Part shown: one piece after another, positions 1 through 5,015 of the stretch
Layout of the letters: each line of letters starts with the position of its first letter
Numbering within the stretch: position 1 is the stretch's first letter
Assembly: GCA_017963715.1 (NCBI GenBank)
Contig: JAGCTK010000126.1
Location: 1 to 6,101, forward strand
DNA: 6,101 nt
Reading direction: 5' to 3'
Source: Alphaproteobacteria bacterium
GTDB taxonomy: Bacteria > Pseudomonadota > Alphaproteobacteria > RF32 > CAG-239
The notes under the pieces: model-generated
Database searches by the model: none
What the model was told of the DNA's origin: nothing
The model's input: the letters and a program-made list of their open reading frames with translations, nothing else
Translations under genes and position numbers: made by a program

Positions 1-87
1 AATCATGTCAAATACCGTATCTATACCGTTGAGGAAGCCAATCGCGTGGCCGGTGAGAAAAACACTGTCACCATCAGATATCATTGA
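1..87 (+). CDS. C-terminal fragment of an unidentified protein (5' end outside window)
   Basis: Reading from base 1 in frame 1 gives 28 codons and then a TGA stop at 85-87. The fragment ends in ...GEKNTVTIRYH and is hydrophilic with alternating charged and beta-prone residues. Codons follow an RNY pattern (about 21 of 28 start with a purine and 21 of 28 end with a pyrimidine), which suits real coding. It would converge on the rluD-like gene and overlap its 3' end by 7 bases. I do not recognise the family. The main alternative is the opposite strand. A minus-strand ATG at 84-82 overlaps the rluD stop as ATGA and reads open to the window edge (MISDGDSVFL...), but it lacks a Shine-Dalgarno sequence and uses CTC for Leu and ATA for Ile, which the neighbouring genes use sparingly. 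The RNY signal is symmetrical between the two readings, so it does not decide the matter. Confidence 0.45.
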   Translation, partial: NHVKYRIYTVEEANRVAGEKNTVTIRYH

Positions 88-1067
88 TGTTCTACAACCG
101 AAACTTGACGCAATTTTTGATGCAATTGCTGCAAATCGGGCGGCAAAATGCTGTCAAAAAAAAGTTTTTCGCCTGTTTTTGGGTGAATAAAGCCGAGTGT
201 TTTGGCATGCAAAGCCTGCCTTCCAAAATTTTTGATGTCCGAACGTATGATAGCCGGAATTTGGATATTGGCGCGGTCGGTTGCGCGATATACTTTGTCG
301 CCGATTAAATGATGCCCTTTGGATGATAAATGCACCCTGATTTGATGTGTGCGACCGGTTTCAAGCCGACATTCGACCAATGCGGCAAATTTTTGGTATG
401 CTTCAAGTGTTTTGTAATGCGTGACGGCTTCTTTACCGCCCGTTTGGACAAGCGCCATTTTTTTGCGGTCATACTTTGAGCGGGCAATATTGCCCGTAAT
501 GGTGCCTTCAAGCGGATTTGGCAGACCGTAAACAAAAGCATAATAAGTGCGTTCAATGCTGTGTTTTTCAAATTGTGCGGACAATCCGATATGTGCGGCA
601 TCATTTTTGGCCGCAACCAAAAGACCGGATGTTTCTTTGTCGATGCGATGCACAATCCCCGGACGCTTCACCCCGCCGATACCCGAGAGCGAATCGGCAC
701 AATGGTATAACAGGGCATTAACCAATGTGCCTCGATTGACGCCGGCGCCTTCATGCACCACCATGCCGGCCGGTTTATTGACAACAATTAAATCTTCATC
801 TTCATAAACAATGTCCAAGGCAATATCTTCGGGCACAGGATCGGCCTCTTGCGGCTCGGGAATGCGCACGTTGATATTTTCACCGATTTTGATTTTGTAT
901 GATGCGTCACATAAGGCATCATCATCAATCATCACGCAACCGTCTTGAATCAGACGCTGAATTTGTGCACGCGAGAGGTCAAGATGTTCGGTTAAAAATT
1001 TATCAAGACGTATGCCTTCCTCGCCTGCTTGCACCGAGATGAAAAAAATGTTGTTTTCTTGTAACAT
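81..1067 (-). CDS. rluD: RluA-family 23S rRNA pseudouridine synthase, RluD-like
   Basis: This 328-residue enzyme isomerises specific uridines in 23S rRNA to pseudouridine. E. coli RluD, of nearly identical length (326 aa), modifies 1911, 1915 and 1917 in helix 69 of the large subunit. An S4 RNA-binding domain occupies about residues 18-65 (GIRLDKFLTEHLDLSRAQIQ). The catalytic domain follows from about 85 (EDLIVVNKPAGMVVHEG). The family motif is HRIDKETSG at 140-148, with Asp143 as the catalytic residue. The conserved ETGRTHQIRVH (236-246) and RQALHAKTLGFIHP (283-296) blocks are intact. The ATG at 1067 places the S4 domain at the normal distance, although no good Shine-Dalgarno precedes it. 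The variants Ile142 and Glu145, against the usual HRLDKDTSG, are conservative. RluC-type specificity (955/2504/2580) cannot be fully excluded from sequence alone. The gene is divergent from the 1165 gene and convergent with the left-edge fragment. It is a housekeeping gene with no visible link to the plus-strand cluster. Confidence 0.93.
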   Translation of the reverse strand: MLQENNIFFISVQAGEEGIRLDKFLTEHLDLSRAQIQRLIQDGCVMIDDDALCDASYKIKIGENINVRIPEPQEADPVPEDIALDIVYEDEDLIVVNKPAGMVVHEGAGVNRGTLVNALLYHCADSLSGIGGVKRPGIVHRIDKETSGLLVAAKNDAAHIGLSAQFEKHSIERTYYAFVYGLPNPLEGTITGNIARSKYDRKKMALVQTGGKEAVTHYKTLEAYQKFAALVECRLETGRTHQIRVHLSSKGHHLIGDKVYRATDRANIQIPAIIRSDIKNFGRQALHAKTLGFIHPKTGEKLFFDSILPPDLQQLHQKLRQVSVVEHQ

Positions 1068-1108
1068 TGGCTTTATGATATTAAAGATATGTTTACGGAT
1101 TTTGTCCT

Positions 1109-1137
1109 AAGATAAAGGAAATATATCAAAAAAACAA
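1109..1137 (-). promoter_or_regulatory. Weak candidate promoter for the rluD-like gene
   Basis: Read on the minus strand, TTGTTT (1137-1132) and TATCTT (1114-1109) are separated by 17 bases and lie about 40 bases upstream of the rluD ATG. The hexamers match the sigma-70 consensus at only 3 and 4 of 6 positions in a very AT-rich spacer, so a chance match is quite possible. In the other direction I found no convincing -35/-10 pair for the 1165 gene. The 97-bp spacer must nevertheless hold signals for both genes. Confidence 0.22.
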
Positions 1138-1164
1138 GGGCTTTTGTGATGCAAGGAGTAAAAT

Positions 1165-2094
1165 ATGGAAGATAATAACGCAGATTCAATTGTCAGCGCC
1201 TCGGATGATGTGACGCAAATTTTGGATAATGCCGTTGTGCAGACATCAAATGCGAAAGATGATGAATTTGAACGATTGCTCAACAATTTTATTGCTTGCG
1301 AAACAAATGATACCCTTACAATCAAGGATATTCCGGATGTTCCTAATACACCATTGTCACGCCCTCAACAAACTCCTGTTCCTGCGGCTTCTGCAGCACC
1401 GACCGGTGCGTTTGGAAATGATGAAAGCGAGTTGGCGCAGGCCTATGAAAATATGATTGGTGCCGTCACGGCTATTGCTTCGGTGTATGAACTTAAAATG
1501 CCTGAACTGGCCTTTGATGCACAAATGCTTATCCCCAATTATAAACCGAGTATCGGCCGCAGAATTATTACGGATACATTGGCGTGTTGGGATGTGATGT
1601 TTGCTGCTTTTCCGGAAAAATTGTCGGATATTAATCCAAACTCCAATGATGAACAGTTTTTGAATTTTGCTGAAGGTCTGTCTGACCAAAATTTGCAGTT
1701 GGCCATTATTTCGTATGTGGAAATTTTGATTGATATCGAAAATTGTGAAATTTCGTATGAAGAACGTCGCTTAAAAGCCCAGCGCAAACGCATCGAACGT
1801 GCTTTATATGAGGAATATCAACGTCGGCGCGAGCGGAAGTTGCGCTTTATTGAGGCCGTAAGCGAACATAATTTTCCGATTGATGCCGAACGGTTGATTA
1901 ATAACTATTTTAAGACGTCATCCAAAGATCCGAAAGCCGCTTTCGAAATTTTGACAACCAATCCGGCCATGTATGCGCCGATTGAAAATGACAAAATTAA
2001 ACCGAAAATGTTCGGACTAATTAAAGTGACGCCGGAGGACGGTATCAAAGAAAATCACAGAATTGGCGCATTTTTGAAAAAATTGAAAGCATAA
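1165..2094 (+). CDS. Uncharacterised 309-aa soluble protein with basic helical C-terminal half
   Basis: I do not recognise this family. The start is well supported by AAGGAG at 1153-1158, six bases before the ATG. No signal peptide or membrane segment is visible, so the protein is probably cytoplasmic. The layout is an acidic N-terminus (1-58), a Pro/Ala-rich linker (about 60-82, ending AASAAPTGAF), and a mostly helical region (about 86-192) with moderately hydrophobic stretches such as AIISYVEILIDIE. A strongly charged Arg/Glu helix follows at about 196-232 (EERRLKAQRKRIERALYEEY), probably a coiled coil or nucleic-acid or protein contact. The tail is basic and ends FLKKLKA. The gene is first of four co-oriented genes and is separated from the next by 94 bases containing a candidate promoter. 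Base and codon use (TTG Leu, GAT Asp, GAA Glu) match the neighbours, so nothing suggests recent transfer. Its presence next to membrane-anchored proteins hints at a partner role, but that is inference. Confidence 0.85.
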   Translation: MEDNNADSIVSASDDVTQILDNAVVQTSNAKDDEFERLLNNFIACETNDTLTIKDIPDVPNTPLSRPQQTPVPAASAAPTGAFGNDESELAQAYENMIGAVTAIASVYELKMPELAFDAQMLIPNYKPSIGRRIITDTLACWDVMFAAFPEKLSDINPNSNDEQFLNFAEGLSDQNLQLAIISYVEILIDIENCEISYEERRLKAQRKRIERALYEEYQRRRERKLRFIEAVSEHNFPIDAERLINNYFKTSSKDPKAAFEILTTNPAMYAPIENDKIKPKMFGLIKVTPEDGIKENHRIGAFLKKLKA

Positions 2095-2117
2095 TCAAAA
2101 GTGTCACAAAAAAGTAA

Positions 2118-2146
2118 TAGACAAAATAAAAAAATAATGGTAAACT
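2118..2146 (+). promoter_or_regulatory. Candidate sigma-70-type promoter upstream of the 752-aa gene
   Basis: TAGACA (2118-2123) and TAAACT (2141-2146) are separated by exactly 17 bases of A-rich sequence, matching TTGACA at 5 of 6 and TATAAT at 4 of 6 positions. Transcription would begin roughly 35 bases before the ATG at 2189. It is the best promoter-like match in the window. It suggests that the 752-aa gene and those after it can be transcribed independently of the 1165 gene, which has no visible terminator behind it. Confidence 0.4.
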
Positions 2147-2188
2147 CATGCTTAACAGGGGTAATCCATCAAACGATCGGAGATTGAC

Positions 2189-4447
2189 ATGGCAGATTTA
2201 GAAGATCAAGAAAAGCAAAAAAAGCAAGAAAATCAGGAAAAAGAAAAAAAAGCGCAAGCGCTGTTCGAGGCTTTGAGTAAACCGGATATTGCACCGGAAA
2301 AAATGGAAGAAATTAAGGCTGAACTGCAAGCCGACAGGAGCCTACTGACAAATTACGGTTTTGTGGCATTGATGGATGTGCCTCATCTCGCAGAACGGTT
2401 TGACATGGATGCGGATAAAGGGGCTTTGTTGAAACAAAGTTTGGAAGCCGAGCAAAAATTAAAAATCGTTTTGGATAATCTGCAAAAAATTGATTTGTCG
2501 GATCATAAAACGCGAGGGCGTGAGACGCAGGTTTCGCTTTATTCTGGAGAAAATATGTCGGTCAAACTGCCGGGAGAAGACACGGCGGCAAAATATTTTT
2601 TGAATAATGCATATCTTGCTAACGGCGAAACCGTCGGGACTCAGATGGTCAAAAATATCCATTTTTTAGGCACAATCGGTGCCGATACGGCATATAAATT
2701 GTCGGATAACGAAGAACAAAACAAAACGCTGCGTAACCAAGTCGAAGCACAATTAGGTCAATCGGCAAAATTTTATCAAAATTTGTATAAAGTCTACGGT
2801 GCCAACAAAAATGCCTGCAATCAAACGGGACAAAAGGTTGATGATTTGATGAAGACGTGCTTAAGCGATAAGCGCGCACAACTTGAGTTGAAAAATAACA
2901 ATGAACAACTTGAGCCGGGAACGTTGGTTAAAAACACACAAAATGCCGTGTTTATGAAAGCACCCCAAAAAGCAACCGTTGTCGATGCCGAATTAAAGAG
3001 GTATTTAGGCCAGCCTTTGACGGTGGAAGACCAAGAAGTTTTAAAGAAGAAAGAAGCCGAACTGGCTAATGTGCCGGATCCGAAGCGCAGCTACGACGGA
3101 CGCGAAAAGAAAGGCGAAAAATTCAAAGATGAAGACATGGTCAAATACATGTACGAAGAAATCTTTTTGGCCTTGATGAGTTGGGGTTGTGATAAAATCG
3201 AAGAAGGTATGGAAATTGCCGTTGATTATATAATTGACAGTTTGTACGGTTGGTCCGGACGCGGGAAAAAGAACGCTCAAAAAACTTCTAATCCGGCCTT
3301 GAAAGCCATTCGCGAAAAAACGGCCTCTTTCGGTGAAGATACGGATAAGATGACGGCAGATTTCGGAAAAGCGGCAGCGACTTATAAAAAGACTTTGGTA
3401 TCTTTGAATCAAGATATGCAAGGTGTCGATTTAGCACAGCAACCGGATAAAGAAAAGGCTTTGAGAGAAAAATACGGAGATGCTTGGATTGATAAGTTTA
3501 AGGCCAGTCCGGCACAGGCAAGACAATTTGCAAAAATGTCACCGGAGGGTGTCAAAAATTTATGCGCCAATATCGAAATAGCGGGAAAATGTGCGTTGGC
3601 AATGACGCGTCTTGAAATGGTGGATGAAGTGATGCGCTCGGATAAAAGTTGGCGCGACGGCAAAAAAGGTGAGTATCTTTCTAATGATGAACTAATACTT
3701 GGCGATAAAGGCTTTTTAGAGCGTGCGATAAATCGTCAGCAAAAAATCTTGGCTGCTGCCCTTGTGCTGTCTGAAGATGCACGTGCTCTTGCAAGTGCTG
3801 AATACGGCGCTTTGAAAACGGATGAAGAAAGGAAAGCATGGGTTCAGACCAATATTGTGGATGAATATGATGCTTTGATGAAAAGTCCGAACATTTCGGC
3901 TAAAAGACGTGAAAAATTGCCCGAAGTCAAACGTGAATTTATTGATAAATACAAACGCGGTATGAAACCGGAAGAAATATATCAGGCTTATGCCGGCCTC
4001 AAAGTTAATACGTATCTTGACGGCGTTAATCAGGCTTGCGGTGAGGCTTTGGCAAAGCAGCAACAGTTTGATAAAGACGAAAAATATGATGCTGTTTCTC
4101 ATGCGCCGCAAAAAGATGTGAAAAACATCATTGATAAAGCAGACAAAGTGACAGAGCAAATTATTGAACAAGGTGTCGGGTACGAAAAATTCTTTAATCG
4201 GAAGAAAGAAGATATGCCGAAGAGGCGCACCTTGGAAGAAGAAGTCAAGTTTTGGAAGCAAGCGATGCCGCTTGAAAAGATGTTGGAAAACGTAGATGGA
4301 GCATCGTATGATTTGAAAGCCAGAAGAGAAGCGGTCAATGCGCGTAAACAACGATTGGAAAAAACCAAAAATGCCGGAAAAAACAAGCAGGAACAAAAGA
4401 ACAAATTCCAACATACGGTAACGGGGTCTTACGACAAAGAGTATTAA
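2189..4447 (+). CDS. Uncharacterised 752-aa highly charged, mainly helical protein
   Basis: I do not recognise any domain. The ATG follows CGGAG (2178-2182) with six bases of spacing. The first 25 residues are a Lys/Glu/Gln-only stretch (QEKQKKQENQEKEKKAQ), predicted helical or disordered. The rest is Lys/Glu/Asp/Ala-rich and looks helical throughout. A more beta-like patch lies near 110-130 (TQVSLYSGENMSVKLPG), and an amphipathic, Trp-containing segment at about 317-355 (YMYEEIFLALMSWGCDKIEE) is the least polar part. There is no signal peptide, true membrane span, Walker motif or obvious catalytic signature. Six cysteines (210, 224, 334, 459, 468, 617) are scattered and do not form a zinc-binding spacing. 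The C-terminus (about 705-745) is basic and coiled-coil-like. Its stop is only 12 bases before the next ATG, so it is probably co-transcribed and partly translationally coupled with the membrane protein at 4460. A large cytoplasmic scaffold or secreted substrate would both fit, and neither is shown. Confidence 0.88.
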   Translation: MADLEDQEKQKKQENQEKEKKAQALFEALSKPDIAPEKMEEIKAELQADRSLLTNYGFVALMDVPHLAERFDMDADKGALLKQSLEAEQKLKIVLDNLQKIDLSDHKTRGRETQVSLYSGENMSVKLPGEDTAAKYFLNNAYLANGETVGTQMVKNIHFLGTIGADTAYKLSDNEEQNKTLRNQVEAQLGQSAKFYQNLYKVYGANKNACNQTGQKVDDLMKTCLSDKRAQLELKNNNEQLEPGTLVKNTQNAVFMKAPQKATVVDAELKRYLGQPLTVEDQEVLKKKEAELANVPDPKRSYDGREKKGEKFKDEDMVKYMYEEIFLALMSWGCDKIEEGMEIAVDYIIDSLYGWSGRGKKNAQKTSNPALKAIREKTASFGEDTDKMTADFGKAAATYKKTLVSLNQDMQGVDLAQQPDKEKALREKYGDAWIDKFKASPAQARQFAKMSPEGVKNLCANIEIAGKCALAMTRLEMVDEVMRSDKSWRDGKKGEYLSNDELILGDKGFLERAINRQQKILAAALVLSEDARALASAEYGALKTDEERKAWVQTNIVDEYDALMKSPNISAKRREKLPEVKREFIDKYKRGMKPEEIYQAYAGLKVNTYLDGVNQACGEALAKQQQFDKDEKYDAVSHAPQKDVKNIIDKADKVTEQIIEQGVGYEKFFNRKKEDMPKRRTLEEEVKFWKQAMPLEKMLENVDGASYDLKARREAVNARKQRLEKTKNAGKNKQEQKNKFQHTVTGSYDKEY

Positions 4448-4459
4448 GAGACTTAAAAT

Positions 4460-4957
4460 ATGTTTAAGAAAATAGGTTTATTCTTAAAATTTCTGATTGT
4501 CGGTGTTTTGTGGTCGACACTGTGGTGTGTCATCACACAGCAGATTGTTTTCAAGATTTGGAATTTTGATTATTTGTCCCCCAATCAATGGCGCGTGATT
4601 AAAGCCTTTTGGGAAAAAAACGGCGTTATCAGAGGTGTGTCCGATTATATGCTGTTTTTGACGCTTATCGTGATTTTGGTTGTGTGGTATTTCGGGTTTA
4701 AAAAGTTGTATCGTGTGCAATACGGCAAGTTTTTGCTTAAACCGTTTGAAAGTTTTTCGAAACGCCAAATCACAAAATATGAAAACGAAAGTAAGCATGT
4801 TGTCATCAAAAATTTGGTGGTGGGCGAAAAAATGAGTTTGGAAGATTTGATTCAACAAAAAATCGATGCGGAACAAAGTGCAAATGCCGGTCCGAAAGAG
4901 TCGGAAGTGTTGCGTCAAAATATCTCAAAAAAAATAACCGAGCAAAAAGGAAAATAA
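4460..4957 (+). CDS. Small two-pass inner-membrane protein, paralogue of the next gene's N-terminus
   Basis: This is a 165-residue unrecognised membrane protein. The first membrane segment spans about residues 6-33 (LFLKFLIVGVLWSTLWCVI) and the second about 63-81 (YMLFLTLIVILVVWYFGF). They are joined by a roughly 30-residue loop containing WNFD and two further tryptophans. The second helix is followed by a basic stretch (KKLYRVQYGK, KRQITK), so the positive-inside rule puts both ends in the cytoplasm and the Trp-rich loop outside. A hydrophilic C-terminal tail (about 100-165) ends in a Lys-rich helix. Residues 15-79 align without gaps to residues 14-78 of the following gene product. The start lies 12 bases after the previous stop. 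The only ribosome-binding match, AAGAG at 4446-4450, overlaps that stop, which suggests translational coupling. An A8 run at 4927-4934 lies ten codons from the end. The likely role is a membrane anchor of a complex, by inference from context only. Confidence 0.85.
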   Translation: MFKKIGLFLKFLIVGVLWSTLWCVITQQIVFKIWNFDYLSPNQWRVIKAFWEKNGVIRGVSDYMLFLTLIVILVVWYFGFKKLYRVQYGKFLLKPFESFSKRQITKYENESKHVVIKNLVVGEKMSLEDLIQQKIDAEQSANAGPKESEVLRQNISKKITEQKGK

Positions 4958-4962
4958 ATCTC

Positions 4963-4991
4963 TTGTTAATCAATCTGAAATATACTATGCT
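4963..4991 (+). promoter_or_regulatory. Weak candidate promoter before the TTG-start membrane gene
   Basis: TTGTTA (4963-4968) and TATGCT (4986-4991) are 17 bases apart, each matching the sigma-70 consensus at 4 of 6 positions. A better-looking TATACT at 4981-4986 overlaps but has no suitably spaced -35. The surrounding string TATACTATGCT resembles TAAACTCATGCT before the 752-aa gene, and both are followed by TAACAGG. This could be a shared promoter design or a chance match in AT-rich spacers. Confidence 0.28.
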
Positions 4992-5004
4992 GGTGAAAAC
5001 TAAC

Positions 5005-5010
5005 AGGAGA
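5005..5010 (+). promoter_or_regulatory. Shine-Dalgarno site that fixes a TTG start
   Basis: AGGAGA lies five bases before TTG at 5016-5018. An in-frame TAA at 5001-5003 closes the frame just upstream, so no earlier start exists. The first in-frame ATG is far downstream at 5331 and would remove both membrane segments. The site therefore decides the start, and it is the strongest ribosome-binding match of the two membrane genes. Confidence 0.8.
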
Positions 5011-5015
5011 AGACG

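Noticed and set aside
121..180. Possible terminator between the convergent genes, suggested by GCAATTGC and nearby A/T runs
   Set aside because: The palindrome is short, and the A8 and T runs do not follow a stable GC-rich stem. The bases encode the conserved RluD C-terminus.
5..190. Plus-strand 61-codon frame at the left edge starting MSNTVSIPL
   Set aside because: It runs out of phase with the better left-edge reading and continues antisense into the rluD-like gene. It has no ribosome-binding site.
2201..2255. Purine-rich repetitive stretch (AAGAAAAGCAAAAAAAGC-like) near the start of the 752-aa gene
   Set aside because: It is explained by Lys/Glu/Gln codons of the charged N-terminus. Units are irregular, so it is not a true DNA repeat.
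3716..4414. Open 232-codon frame on the minus strand inside the 752-aa gene
   Set aside because: It is rich in Phe, Ile and Leu, as expected from the complement of Lys/Glu-rich codons, with no start signal or recognisable motif. It is an antisense shadow.
4927..4934. A8 run near the end of the 165-aa gene as a programmed slippage site
   Set aside because: There is no downstream structure. A shift would alter only about ten C-terminal residues, so it is more likely just Lys codons in AT-rich DNA.
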